Positions 44,121 to 56,160 of a DNA stretch of 64,000 bases are shown here, piece by piece. The notes under the pieces were generated by a model, which was not told the origin of the DNA, searched no databases, and saw nothing but the letters and a program-made list of their open reading frames with translations. The number at the start of each line of letters is the position of its first letter. Position 1 is the stretch's first letter. This stretch comes from Mercenaria mercenaria (Eukaryota > Mollusca > Bivalvia > Venerida > Veneridae): the NCBI RefSeq assembly GCF_021730395.1, contig NC_069375.1, forward strand, positions 12,175,001-12,239,000, in the 5' to 3' direction. Both the position numbers and the translations under genes were made by a program.

Positions 44121-45168
44121 ATAGATAGATTTATTTTGGTAAGGAGTGCACATACATGGACAATTAAAAACAACATGTATAGTAATTACAACATAATAAC
44201 ATAATGCATACATGAAATTAAAAATAGCCATGACAGGCACACCGTCACCAAGGATTACACAAAAAATAGAAAACTCTTATTTCCATTGTGGTCCTTTGTG
44301 TTGGTGGCATGACATAGAGAAGCATAACAGAGTTTACAGAATTATGTGACTAGATGGAAATTGAAGTATGTGACTAGATGGAAATTACACAGCTATATCA
44401 AACAAAAAATTATGTGACTAGATGGAAATTGCACAACTATATCAAAAAGTAAAATGCGAGCTCAAATTAAAATGTTCATACATCGAAGGCCATACGAATA
44501 GTTATTAAAACACATTAAATAGTTATTAAAACACATTAAAGTAATTATGCTAAACTGTCTAGTAAATAATTCTTTACTAACGTTTTAAAAACAGGTAATT
44601 TCTCAGTCTGTGCTATACTAGCAGGCAACTTATTCCATAGAGAAATACCAGAAAAGAAAAAGGACTTTAACCCAAAGCCTCCTATATGAATGAACAGTAT
44701 ACTGTTGGATATAATTGTCTCCCATGTAGTCCGGGGTTAACCCATTTTTTATCTTAAAAACATGACACAGGATAATCTGGTCTACACGTTTGTTGACTGG
44801 TAACCAGTTGAGAGACTTAAAGTGCTCTGGGCCAATGTGCGACCTAGCATCAAGGTCCAGAACAAACCTCATTAACTTATTCTGTGTGGTTTGGAGCTTG
44901 GATTTAAGTAACTGAGTCAGACTATGGTACCATATAGAACAGGCGTAAATGACATTGGATTAGGGCCATGACAAGAAGTTTCTTGGTGTGTTGAGTAAGA
45001 TAACGTTTCTTCCGATATAGATAGTTTAACCTTGCGTTAGCCTTTTTTAATATGGAGCGAGCCATTGAATCGAAAGATAGGGTCTGATCAAGGGATGCAC
45101 CAAGATATTTAACAGTAGAAGTTGGTTCAATAGTTGTACCATTACATGTAATATCAAGAGTATATATA
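44104..45168 (-). mobile_element. 5'-truncated LINE with (GATA)n/(TATC)n tail
   Basis: On the minus strand: RT C-terminal blocks ITCNGTTIEPTSTVKYLGAS, LDQTLSFDSMARSILKKANA, RLNYLYRKKRYLTQHTKKLL, LKSKLQTTQNKLMRFVLDLD, ARSHIGPEHFKSLNWLPVNK and RVDQIILCHVFKIKNGLTP. A 3' UTR with short internal repeats (GTGACTAGATGGAAATT three times, 44340-44430) follows, then a tetranucleotide tail at 44106-44131. Only the end of the RT frame is left, and it carries frameshifts. It is of a different family from the LINE at 8.7-12.3 kb, and it sits exactly at the end of collagen-like gene 2. Confidence 0.85.
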
Positions 45169-46358
45169 ATTCTCGATCAAAATAGGTGGAAATCAGAAAG
45201 GATGAAATGAAATTTACAATTTATTTATCAGGCGATCTAAAATACGCTCGAATTTTATGTAATAAATGCTTATTGAACGTAATATGCATACTTTGATTAC
45301 AAAATGATACAGTGAACGTAAATCGTATTCAGTGTTTTTTTTTAGCCAGACAATCGCGTACAGCATAATGCAAGGACATGTGTACAGATTAGCAACTGAA
45401 TAAATTCAATAAGACGAATTGGTTGAAACTTCATCTCATCACGTGAAAATAGTGTCGATAAGCTCGATTCTTGTTGATTTAGCGGATCTTAAATAATAAT
45501 TATCTTGTTCACGAAACCACTATGAAAAATAAAAAATCTGTGCCACAAATCAATCTTGACCAGTTTCTGATGTAAATGTTCCCAATAAAATCACCAACAT
45601 CCATTTGCTTACATCCCGCATACACCAAGAAATGACGTTTTTGCAGCAATACGTCAACAATCAACAACATTAGCACGTTAGCACAATTATTGGGCTACTG
45701 TTTACTAACACTAAGCACACGGATAAAACTGGTTACATATGAAATGAAATTAATAATCTTCACCAAAGTATGCAAATCATGAATGAATGTGATCTACCAT
45801 TATTCCAATTCTAGACATTCTAGTAATGAAAAGATATAGGCCTTTGCCGTAAACCAACTGACCCACACAGCTATCTGAACTTCAATTTATGCCATCCAAA
45901 ACATACAAGGGCAAACATTCTCTTTGATTTGGTGTCTACAAGCAGGTATATGGGTATAAGGAAAATACTCAGTTTTACAGTAATTTCTTCCGAGAATGTC
46001 CACAGCTTAGCTTTTACCTGGTTTGGTTGTTAGTCATATAATTTCATTTCATTACATTTCTCATGAACAGGTTAAAACCAGATCTGCTATCATTTTGCTT
46101 GGTTACATATTTGGAATATATTTAAGACTTTAGATTGCCACGGTAAATGCAATAAAACCTTAGTCGTATAACTGAAATCAAGTTGAAAATAGTAAAATAT
46201 TAATGTAACAGAAAATTGTCCAAAATACAGATTAAGTTGACAAAAATGATGAAATATACCAAACGCTGGTTATTCACTGAAAAACAATTGTATTTGTGAA
46301 AGGTAACTACCTTAAATAGTAGGCCTATACTTTTACAATACAAGTGTGAATTTTCTTG
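45169..46358. other. Intergenic stretch
   Basis: AT-rich DNA. Near 46050-46100 CATTTCTCATGAACAGGTTA and CAGATCTGCTATCATTTT resemble the Penelope-like UTR remnant at 13.32 kb. No gene seen. Confidence 0.4.
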
Positions 46359-47231
46359 TTAGTCAATGTATCCTCCAACACCAACAAGTAGAGTTTCATC
46401 TCCATAACACACCGGTCTTAGTGACAAACTGTACAGGTTCCCAGTAAAAACTAATGTTTCGCCACTTGATAAATACGCTGACAATGTTGAGCATGTATCC
46501 AAACATGGCTGAACGGGAACCAGACGTATTTCCACCATTCCTCTCTGCACGAACACGGTCTCCAGTTGAGAGAATGTTTCAATCTCTTTAAATGCTTTGC
46601 TTTCAAAATTTGAACAAAGCAAAGCCCAATTTGTTCCGGTTAGTTGAACATTGTTTCCAAAAAACTGAGGGCGCACATAAAACCGCCTGAACGCTTTGAG
46701 TGATTCATAATCACAGTTTTCCCACAATGCATAAAATGACGTCACTTTACCGGTCGAAACCATCTGTAACAGTTGCCTGAGTTCTCCAACCTTTGACTTT
46801 AGGTTCGATTTAAATTGGCATGGTTGGAACAATGCCAACTTTTCATTTGAAAGAAAAACGGAAGCAAACTCAATTAAATCATGATCAAAACGATACGACG
46901 ACTTATTCACAATAATTGGTATGTCCAGATGGACAAAGTCGCTTATATCATCAGCCATGGTAGCATTTATCTCTACAAGCCTTGTGTTTTCACAAAGTTC
47001 ACACTGCTCCTGATTAAAATCCATTCTTCTGTACATATTTTCTACGAGACACCGCCCTTCGTACAACCTGTTCAATTGATGATCCTTAATAAAAAACATT
47101 AACGTTTTCCTTACACTCCATAGCAAAAATTTCTTGCCGGATGTAGTTTTGTATACAGTAAATACCGGCAAAAGTATTGCTATAGTAGAAAGTGTTAATA
47201 TAACAGTCCATTTCCTATACACTTGTTTCAT
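46359..47231 (-). CDS. Type II membrane JmjC/cupin-like protein, probably catalytically dead
   Basis: Single-exon frame of 290 codons. Residues 1-7 are cytoplasmic and 8-28 (WTVILTLSTIAILLPVFTVY) form the anchor; the rest should be lumenal or extracellular with many cysteines (CELC, PCQF, QPCLDTC) and an NAT and an NKS sequon. By eye the blocks FYALWENCDYESLKAFRRFY, VRPQFFGNNVQLTGTNWALL, LVPVQPCLDTC, SSGETLVFTGNLYSLS and the final VGVGGYID follow the order of a membrane-anchored JmjC-like family. In those proteins an RPYF..DW.F block, an HxD iron site, a PPPEC block, a GEI block and a terminal GSEYD occur. The HxD-bearing segment is replaced here by SNFESKAFKEIETFSQLETV, with no histidine, so iron binding looks lost. 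The assignment rests on pattern only. Confidence 0.6.
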   Translation of the reverse strand: MKQVYRKWTVILTLSTIAILLPVFTVYKTTSGKKFLLWSVRKTLMFFIKDHQLNRLYEGRCLVENMYRRMDFNQEQCELCENTRLVEINATMADDISDFVHLDIPIIVNKSSYRFDHDLIEFASVFLSNEKLALFQPCQFKSNLKSKVGELRQLLQMVSTGKVTSFYALWENCDYESLKAFRRFYVRPQFFGNNVQLTGTNWALLCSNFESKAFKEIETFSQLETVFVQRGMVEIRLVPVQPCLDTCSTLSAYLSSGETLVFTGNLYSLSLRPVCYGDETLLVGVGGYID

Positions 47232-48159
47232 GTTTTAGTATCCAGTATATATGACGTTTGCTTAAAGAAAACAACGGTCTCCAAAATTTCCAAAATCTCC
47301 AAAATTTAGGACCTGCTTTTCAGCTGACAAAAACGTTAAAATGGTAAATTCTGGAGAAGCGATATTTCAATTACGGGGAGCCACTGAAGCAAAATTATTG
47401 AATCAAGATATTGTAGAAAGTTCATTAACTATTGTTGTATTGTGCTGAGACTGATTGATGAGCGCTGATTGATGTGTTACTGAAGAAGATAGTAACACCC
47501 AATGAAACCGAGCTCGTTTTCCGATTCCTATTTAGGATGGTCTGTTCAGAACACGAAGATAACAGAGAGGTTGTCGCGTATTTAAAAGCGTAAACTATGT
47601 ACTATGTTAAGTCAATGGACTAATGGCGATTCGGCTGAAAAATTTCTGCTTTGAATTTGTATGCTAGTCTTAGCCCGTTCTCGTACATATACACGCGTAA
47701 TTAACATTTACGTAATACTGTTTAGGCAGTGGACACGCAATGGCCCTTCGGTATGTGATTTCAGCATTTCCTTGTTGTCATCGAAACCATTGATCGTATG
47801 TGGTATATTAACGACCGAAGATCACCGAAACCAACAGACGAGAATATGAAGTGACACGCAACTTGTCGAATGCCATTACGCATCAATTACCTTAAGGCAT
47901 TCAGTTGCGATTGATGGGCATATTTCTTTCAGGAAACCAGTGGTTACATTTTATTGCATAAGTAAGTGAATGACAATTAAACTACTCCAGTCAAGGTTTT
48001 GGATAGCTTTTCATGTAGACATTGAATAAAAATGTGAGCAAAACACAAGAACTGTTGTAACTAACTCTTGCTAACACACATATTTATATTTCCACTCCTT
48101 CCTATAAACAAATGTGTGTAAAATGTTGTAATAAGGCATATTTGAGAAGAGGCAGTCTA
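47232..48159. other. Upstream region of the JmjC-like gene
   Basis: No recognised gene or element. Near 47278-47312 there is a short CTCCAAAATTTCCAAAAT repeat. Confidence 0.35.
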
Positions 48160-48230
48160 ATATTACACACACAAACACACGCGCACGCACACGTACGCGC
48201 TGGCGTGTGCGCACATGCACACACATAAAA
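48160..48230. repeat. (CA)n/(CGCA)n microsatellite with inverted symmetry
   Basis: CACACACAAACACACGCGCA is followed by the near-complementary TGGCGTGTGCGCACATGC. A simple repeat. Confidence 0.85.
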
Positions 48231-49689
48231 TTCTTGAATCAAAAGATTCATTTTTATTTTCACTGTTTATATAAAAGAAAGACCAGTAATGGTAATGAGC
48301 GATGGTGGCCATTTTTTTCGTCTATTTTATGTTCCTTTTTATATAGCTATATTTCCCATCTCACATCGCTCGACAACAATTAAAATATAGGGTAAAAAGT
48401 ATTCCTGCCAAACCAAGAAAACCACTAAATATGACATTTGCTGATATTTTGAAAGATTATTTCATGTTGCACTCATGAATTGCCACGGACTATAGATTAT
48501 CACAATATTAGCTTTAAAAAAAGCTAGAATGCGGCATACTTGCTTCTCCCTGGAAGGCGAGATTGAGTGTTGCGGCATGTGCTGTCGAAACTTTAGTTTT
48601 AAACAACGCATGCGTTTCATTTCTTCAAGGAACTGCCTTTTTACTTGATCCGGCAGCATTTCTTTTTGTTCTGTGACCTTTTGCGTTATGGTATTGCGTT
48701 ATGTTCTTGAATTTGTGAGATAACGTCCCGTGTAGAGGGTTTCTCCTGAATGAAACACACCCGGAAGGACCGAAGTTACAACGGTCTTTATAAAACTCGT
48801 AATCATCGTAGTTTTTCTGAAATCGTCATAAGTACATACAGTGATGAAAGCATCACCTTTGTTATATGATCTGAAGCTTTTGATAACATTGAGAAGACAT
48901 AGCAGCTAATTGATTTGATCTTTTTTTGTGCAACAGAGATTTTTTTGGTTATCTAGTTTCCTGCAATTCAAAATGGCGACTTATGAAGGGAAATGTCTGC
49001 TTGTATTGATCAATTCACAATAAGCCAATTTTTATTTATATTTCATTTTCACTTGCTTGTGTTCTGCAACCGGCTTCATTTTGATAATGAAAGAAAAAGT
49101 TGTAAGCATTGCAATTGCTGATTTTGTAAAATAATCAGATTTTTAGCTAGTTTTCATAGTAATCGTATCGTAATACCGCCTCGCCGAGGTGATCCAGCAA
49201 AATAGTCGACAAGCCTGGCTCAATTTGCCGTAAATCAACCTATGCTAGAGGGCTTTAAGGCTGTCTTAGGAAATATCAACACATTCTATCTGCCAGTCTT
49301 TGTTTTACGAGTTCTATTAACTGTGTACAAAGAGAGACTTTTAGTCTTTTAGATGTAAATAGTTGTCCCTTGTACAGTATTTTAATCGAATCGCAAGTAT
49401 ACTTTTCTAGAGTGAGGCGATTACTGAAGATGATGATGATGAAACAGATCATTTGCATTAGTCATTTAAAATTGATTAGTTATACATTTTTATAAACTAG
49501 ACAAAAGTATACGCTATCAATGCATTTTATGAGGCTCGTTTTTAAACTCTAGAACCACAGATGTTCGTGAACCATCTCAATCAATTAATAAAAAGCTAGA
49601 TGTAATTTTTATAACTTTAATAAAGTACTTTTTATTATTGGATGCAGAATTTTCATTTTTAAGATGTAAAAATTACGTCTAGAAACTTC
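48231..49689. other. Intergenic stretch
   Basis: Contains small ORFs of 60-65 codons on the minus strand without recognisable motifs. No repeat or RNA gene seen. Confidence 0.35.
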
Positions 49690-49694
49690 ACACA

Positions 49695-50350
49695 GTCAGC
49701 GTGACTGTAATAGTCACTAGGTATAGAGTGATGAATCGGTTATAATCACAGTCTAAACCGCGTGATTATAACGAATTCGTCACTCTAGACCGTGTGATTA
49801 TAACGAACTCATCACTCATCCCTGAGCACGTACGTAAAGAAAGTATCACACTAGACCGTGTAGTTATATCTAGAATTATCCATACTGTTTGTTTATTTCG
49901 GAGACACCATTACCTTGTTTTTATAATCATGTAACGGGGTCACACAGTCTCAGCACTAACCTGTAATGACGGATCGCTCGAGACCTTGTGATTATAACGG
50001 AATCATCACTCTAGACCGTGTGGTAATAACGGAATCATTACTCTAGACCATGTAATTATAACAGCATCGTCACATCAGAACATGTGATTATACCGGACTC
50101 GTAACTCTAGACCTTGGGAATATAACGAACTCATCCCCCTAGACTGTAATTATAACAGTCATACTCTAGGCCGTGTGATTATAACGGCACTGTAACTTAG
50201 ACCGTATGATTATAACAGAATCAGTACTCTAGACAGTGAAATTATAACGGCATCGTTACTTTAGACTGTGATTATAACCTATTCATCACTCTAGACCTTG
50301 TGATTATAACGGAGTCATTACTCTAGACCGTGTTATTATAACGGAATCTC
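49695..50350. repeat. 32-bp minisatellite (CTCTAGACCGTGTGATTATA-ACGGAATCATCA)
   Basis: Roughly 16-18 degenerate units of CTCTAGACCGTGTGATTATA followed by ACGGAATCATCA or similar, with one interruption at ~49.83-49.97 kb. The first part is inverted (GTTATAATCACAGTCTAAACCG at 49.74 kb). Each unit holds GTGATTATAAC, and most hold TCTAGA. Confidence 0.85.
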
Positions 50351-50509
50351 CGCATGCAATTTTATGTCAAAGCAAAGTTTTGCTCCTTGTTTACTCTGAT
50401 CCGCTGGTGGAATGATCGTCCCATTGATTATGTCGGTCCTCTGGAGGAAGATTAGTGGTAACGAAGGGAATATTTAAGGAAAATGACGATTCAATGAATG
50501 AGTAGCTTC

Positions 50510-50693
50510 AAGGTAGTATAAGCGTATTGACACTCGGAAAATTCCGTTCGATTGAGAATTCTTCTTATGCTATTTCGGCATTTTTCGATCGTTTTTTTTT
50601 TATTATGATAATCACCAGAAAATTCCGAGATCACATACGGAAGAATACTTTAGCGAACGGAAATGTCGAATATCATTTCGGGTGTACTACCTT
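50510..50693. mobile_element. Foldback element with AAGGTAGTA ends
   Basis: The inverted ends AAGGTAGTA / TACTACCTT are followed by long imperfect arms: TTCCGTTCG, ATTCTTCTTATG and ATTTCGGCATTT on the left mirrored by CGAACGGAA, GGAAGAATAC and AATTCCGAGA on the right. A non-autonomous foldback related in style to 53420-53610 and 54790-54985. Confidence 0.55.
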
Positions 50694-51202
50694 TAAAACC
50701 TACACATACAAATAACAAAAAACTTACTTATAATATTATTTTATTGGTCATTGAAGCAAATTTATAAATAGTTTGATAAAAAATGAAACAAGTACATCGC
50801 ATAAGAGATTTACATTTGAAATTCAATAACAAAAATCACAGATATTTTTTAATTCAAGTATTGGTAACATATGAATATAAATCTAGTTATATCGATTTAG
50901 TTATATATCCAAAATGAATGCCCGTAAAACATAGTATAAATTATTTAATATACAAAGCAATATATACAGACAGCTTTGTTATTATATACTTTCCATTCTA
51001 ACATGGCTCGATTTAATTGCCAGTTAAATAAAGAAGAATGTCAAGCCCTTTTTTTTGCTGCGATAAACAAAGACTGACGCGCGGACCGGTAAGAGAGCAT
51101 TATGACGTCAAGTTGCCGTATTACGTCCGGTTCATTACTCCTCAGGCAAATGCAGCCCAGTTTTGTATTTATCAAAACATTTTAATGAGAATGTTAGAAT
51201 GA
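50694..51202. other. Intergenic stretch
   Basis: AT-rich, nothing recognised. Confidence 0.3.
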
Positions 51203-51352
51203 AAATAATCAAGGCCTTGTTGTAGTTTTTCGTCTAATTTACCACGATTTCTATCGTTCAGATGCTTCAGTATTTAACCACTCGGACTTACTCCCTCGTG
51301 GTTCAATGCCCGCGCATCTGAACTCTGAACCGTGATAAGGCCTTGATTATTT
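51203..51352. mobile_element. 150-bp foldback MITE with AAATAATCAAGGCCTT ends
   Basis: Terminal inverted repeats of ~18 bp (51203-51220 and 51335-51352) and a second inner inverted pair (TTCAGATGC / GCATCTGAA). A TGGTTCAATGCCCGCG phrase in the middle is B-box-like. Confidence 0.65.
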
Positions 51353-51476
51353 GATAAATAGGAAAACGGTGCATAACATAAATTATATGATGTGAAATTT
51401 AGTTTACATTTTATGTATTTTGCATTTACTGATCACAATGGTTAACCCATGCTCTTTTTCACAAAGATAAGACTTA

Positions 51477-52309
51477 CAGTGAAACACCGCTCGCTCGAGG
51501 TCGCAAGGGGATGAGCAAAATGCTCGAGTTATCCATGGGTTCGAGCGACCCAAACATTGACCAACATACGAAGAAAATTGAAGTTTGTTTTACCAATTGT
51601 CATTGAGACCATTTGCAGAGGAAACGGTGATGCGCAATGATAACACACTCGTGACATTTTCATTAAACGTATTACAAACGTTATTTATGGCACATGTGAA
51701 GAAACAGCTAGGAAATTTTATTTCATTTATTTATTTATTTATTTTTTTAAATACTATAATCGAATTCGCAATTTTCTTCTCCAAATTAATATCTCATAAT
51801 TATCGTCTCAATTTTGTGAAAAGGCTATCTTATTTCCTTTATTTTCAATGCAATCAACTGTTGATTAAAATATTAAGATTTTTTAATTATCTTCTCGATC
51901 CCGCAGAAAAAAGTAATAATTTTTAAAATAACAATTTTGATCAATAAAATTTTTCTTCCACCTTTCATCAACAATTAATCTCATTATTAGATCAAATATA
52001 CCGACAAACAAAAATTTAAGATAGTCGGGGAATAGACGGACGTGCGAAAATTTTAGATTAACCGATACATTCTGACCGCCGAAGGTGTGAACAATTTTGA
52101 AATCTCTGCTCGAGTTTGCCATAAGCAACAAAGAGTAAATTAATACAAAGGGACCAGGTGTCATGCTCGAGCGATCGAGTTATCGATGCTCGACCCAGCC
52201 ATGGTAATTCCACATAGAAAATAGAAGGAAATCGGCCGGGACCTCATGAATTGCTCGAGCGAGCCCGGGTGCTCGAGTTATCGATGCTCGAGCGAGCGGT
52301 GTTTCACTG
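51477..52309. mobile_element. pogo/Tigger-like MITE (CAGTGAAACACCGCTC ends, TA target)
   Basis: Perfect inverted ends CAGTGAAACACCGCTCGCTC / GAGCGAGCGGTGTTTCACTG are flanked on both sides by TA (51475-51476 and 52310-52311). CAGT ends with TA duplication point to the Tc1/mariner-pogo group. Subterminal regions are full of CTCGAG and GCTCGAGTTATC words in both orientations. The small ORFs inside do not read as a transposase. Confidence 0.75.
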
Positions 52310-52311
52310 TA

Positions 52312-53410
52312 TTATGTTTTCAAAATTCCCCTAAATCTAGGCTCTGTTGTACCGGGCAATAACAATTGTGATAACATTCACGAAATATAACTCAAAACAT
52401 TAGCTAATGAGTGTTATTCCATGATTTCTTAGAGCTCATAATTAGTAAAATTGATAACTTCTGGGTTAACACATTTTCGTCCTAGTAGTTAGAAACTGTA
52501 CCATCTGATAAATACAAATTTACTTTTATACGTCTTCGTTGCATTTCAAAATTAGTACGCCTTTGTGAGATAAATATATGACTACATATTTTCAATTTGT
52601 GTAATTTGTTTTAAAGAAATAAACAATATTGCCATATACGCCGATACATTTAAACTTGTGTTTTGTAAGTTACTTGACGCAAGCAGATTTGTTCCATGTA
52701 TATATTTTTATAGTTTCAGACACAGGACACAATTATATATCTATGAGTATGGTATGGTAATTCTTTATACACACATGTTACCAATACTAAAATATATAAT
52801 GAAAACACGTAGGGGTTAGAATGACAAAAAAGTACATGCATTTACATTTTTGAGTGTGTTCATATTTACCTGTGTAGTAAATGAATATGAATCTATACAT
52901 AAATGAGAGTGAAAAATTAAAAGCAGTTTAAATCACATATAGTTTCTATTCTGTAACACCATCTACACGTATTTATCTTTTATTGCAACTGAACACACAT
53001 CTATATTTTAATACGTCTATCATATCATATAACGCATGTTCACTCTATATGTAAAACAATAATATTTGAAATAAGAAAAAAAAGTGAGTAACATTTATAT
53101 TCAATTGACAAACACTTGAAAAGCATTCAAGTTGACGCTGTTATAAAACAACAAACATATTTTCAAACAAAACTTTATAATCCTATAAAATACTACTGGA
53201 ATGCCTATAGTTAACTAAATTGAATAGCTTAATGACTTAGTTGGGCACATGTTCTCGTTCTGAGTCTGTAGCTTTCACTCGAATAAGAAAAGACAAAAGT
53301 AACCATGCAAAATGTATAACAACAATGGAATGTAACATATTCAAATTCATCATATGGATCAAAAACCTAAAAAGTAACAAATATAAAGGATTAACGTTAC
53401 CCGCATGAGA
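52312..53410. other. Intergenic stretch
   Basis: AT-rich DNA without genes or clear repeats. Confidence 0.35.
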
Positions 53411-53419
53411 ACACTCATT

Positions 53420-53610
53420 TCAGGCAATAGACCCGTAGAGACATTTGACAATTTAGGTTAAATCACGTATTCTCCTAATACTATTCCGGCATTTTCCGGC
53501 TGCCAATTTACTTCATTGTAGCAACTTGCCGGAAAGTGCCGAAACCAGATACAGAGAAAGACGTAATAGTACGGAAATTGCCGAATCTCCTTACAGGCTC
53601 ACTTACTTAA
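53420..53610. mobile_element. Foldback repeat, GGCAATAGACCCGTA family, copy 1
   Basis: It starts AGGCAATAGACCCGTAGA. Internal inverted pieces are TTCCGGCATTTTCCGGC and TTGCCGGAAAGTGCCG. It shares the head with the copy at 54790 (AGGCAATGGACCCGTAAT). Confidence 0.5.
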
Positions 53611-54785
53611 CACATTTATTCATTTCTAAAAGCTATGTTTTGATTTATGTAAAATGAAACTTAAACAAGCGTTGTTATAGACATCATAACACCGTCCTGA
53701 AACACACAATGAGTACATTGTTCGTATAGAATATCAATGACTTCTGAATTCCCATCATATAATAGCCGAGTTTTTGACCACTTTGAGATTTCAACAGTTT
53801 CACTATTTTTGATGTGCTCGTGTTATGTTCACCTGTTCATTAAGATATTTCATTTCTAGGTACTAACTTTTGTGATATAACATGTGCATACATTGTTTAT
53901 GATGCATTTATAAGTATGTAGCATTAAAACCTTACATCTTAAAATCTACATAGAAACATATTTATTTTAAGTTTACGACATACACAGGTTGATGTAGCAT
54001 TTTATTTTAAATTTTCGTCATAATATATCAAGTTACATTTTTTTTGGCATGCATCTCAAATTTTATACTCTATGTGTGCACGCGATATTCAAAGAGATCC
54101 TAGAACTCATTAATAGGGTTTCCTTTTTTAATGTTATTTACAATAAGTAAGATTTTTTTGTCTAAATTTCAAAGAATTTGGAGAGAGGCTATACCCCTTT
54201 AACGTCTGAAAAAAAAACCTAAGGAGGATCTTGAAATACACTTTAAATATAGTTTATATGGATGTTTATATTAACATCATCATAATAGCAAGCCACTGGA
54301 ATGTGTTTATACATGAAATTCATATAATAATACATTCAATAAAGTTTGTACACATGTACACATATTTAATATTTATTAGACTAGAAGTTTTAATGTTAAC
54401 GATGAGTATTTACATATAACAATCATATAGTCAATAATAATACAACTGGCAATAGATAGGATTATATAAAAGTTGTGATATTCTCCCGCTTGCATTGTTG
54501 TGCGACTTACAGGCGGAAGAACAAAAGATTTTGGAAAAAAAGACTTAGTTCAAAACTCGGAATTATCTACTGTTTGAAGGTCAGTCATATTCACTAATAC
54601 ATTCAGTGTTGTAAATTTACAAAAAATAAAAAAATATTGTATTTTGACTTGTAAAACAATAGTTTAAATAAAGAAAAGGAAGCCAGATCAATGTTCTGAT
54701 AAAGAAATACACATTTCTAAAACCTTGTATCTGCGTTTTTGTCATTATTGCCTTCAGGATAGCTATTGGGAAGTACTTCCACTAA
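53611..54785. other. Intergenic stretch
   Basis: AT-rich; only short chance ORFs. Confidence 0.35.
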
Positions 54786-54789
54786 ATGT

Positions 54790-54985
54790 ATTAAAGGCAA
54801 TGGACCCGTAATTAAAACCGGCAATTTCCGTGCGATATAGTATTCTTGTCTGATATTTCGGTATTCTTCTGTTGTAAAGTAGTAAATGTAGTTATTTTCC
54901 GTAACAACCGAGGGATGCCGAAAGTAAACACGTAGAATACGTAAATCGCACAGAAATCGCCGATTTTCATTGTGGACCTTCTACC
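54790..54985. mobile_element. Foldback repeat, GGCAATGGACCCGTA family, copy 2
   Basis: Ends AAGGCAATGGACCCGTAAT and, inverted, ATTGTGGACCTTCTACCTT. CGGCAATTTCCGTGCGAT in the left arm mirrors ATCGCACAGAAATCGCCG in the right arm. Confidence 0.6.
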
Positions 54986-56160
54986 TTAATAAGGGCAATC
55001 AAGAACTCATATAGCTCTGCATGTTTAATATTAAAAATGTTATACAGATCTATTTGTATATTTTTAGTTATCTTTTTTTGAGACTCTTTACGACTTGCAA
55101 TGTTTCTCGAAACATTGCTTACAATAGCTTGCTTATAATATATCTACTGTAAAGCCGTAAACTAATTTAAAAACAATTTAGCAATTATGCCAAGATTTAT
55201 CGAATCTGTAACGCTGTGGAAGAAATGAGCATGTATAAGATTTGAAGTCCATGACTTCATCGCAGACTTTCAAAGGTTCGGTCCCAGCATGCTATGGAAT
55301 GGAAACTCATAAACGTGTACTAGCCATATACATTTTAATACTCAGATAGGAGGTATATAAATTATTATATACCTAACGCACACTGACCACCATTATGGTT
55401 GAACATAGACTAAGCAAAGATATCAGAAATCCTACACTTTTCGGCTAGAAACGGAAGCTGGAGACATGTTCTGGCAATATGATATAGATATAGATTTCCA
55501 ATGTCTACTGTCGAGTAGATGACAAAGTTCTGTCGGGAAAGTTAACCAACTACTCGACACTGTAAAACTAGATCAACACATTTAACAATAGATGGACAGA
55601 ACTTTGTAATTCAACATACAAGTTTTCTTTATCAGGCTATATCACGTACTTTACTTCTATTCCTATTAAAACATCTTGATTAAAAATAATAAACAAATAA
55701 AACACTCAGTCTAATAGAATTACAAATGATTGTGAGATAAAATGGAATTATGTTTCTTCAATATATCCATACTAATGTGTCTAATATTATCTGTGTGTTA
55801 TCTTCCCTTCAAATATTTGAGCTACTGTTTGTTACATTCAGGCATGCATATATTATCATATGAAATAAAATGTTAACAGAATTCTCTAAAACGTCTCGAC
55901 AATATATATTGTACTTAAAGGGGCATTCCCCGTGTGTTATGTAGTATATTTTGAAAATTAAGCTGTTGCTTTTTGTTTTGGTAATTAGTTTAAACATATT
56001 TTATTTCAGCGACTCATGAGACATTTACAAAATAGCAATTGACGAATTGGACAGGAAGGTATTTTAGCTTACGGTTGACCTCCCCTTTTGCGGTATTTGC
56101 AGAATAAAAGTTTAAAAGAAATATCCATATTCATACAGTCTGAAACATATGTAGACATGG
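54986..56160. other. Intergenic stretch with a small foldback
   Basis: At 55505-55612 ACTGTCGAGTAG / CTACTCGACACTGT and ACAAAGTTCTGTC / GGACAGAACTTTGT make a nested inverted structure. Otherwise nothing recognised. Confidence 0.45.

Noticed and set aside
48462-48659. 65-codon minus ORF as a small gene
   Set aside because: No motif, no splice or promoter support, and length expected by chance.
49695-50350. CRISPR-like look of evenly spaced repeats
   Set aside because: The units are contiguous minisatellite copies without unique spacers, and the locus is animal nuclear DNA.
51585-52164. ORFs inside the pogo-like MITE as transposase remnants
   Set aside because: No DDE or helix-turn-helix motif is readable; the sequence is low-complexity T-rich.
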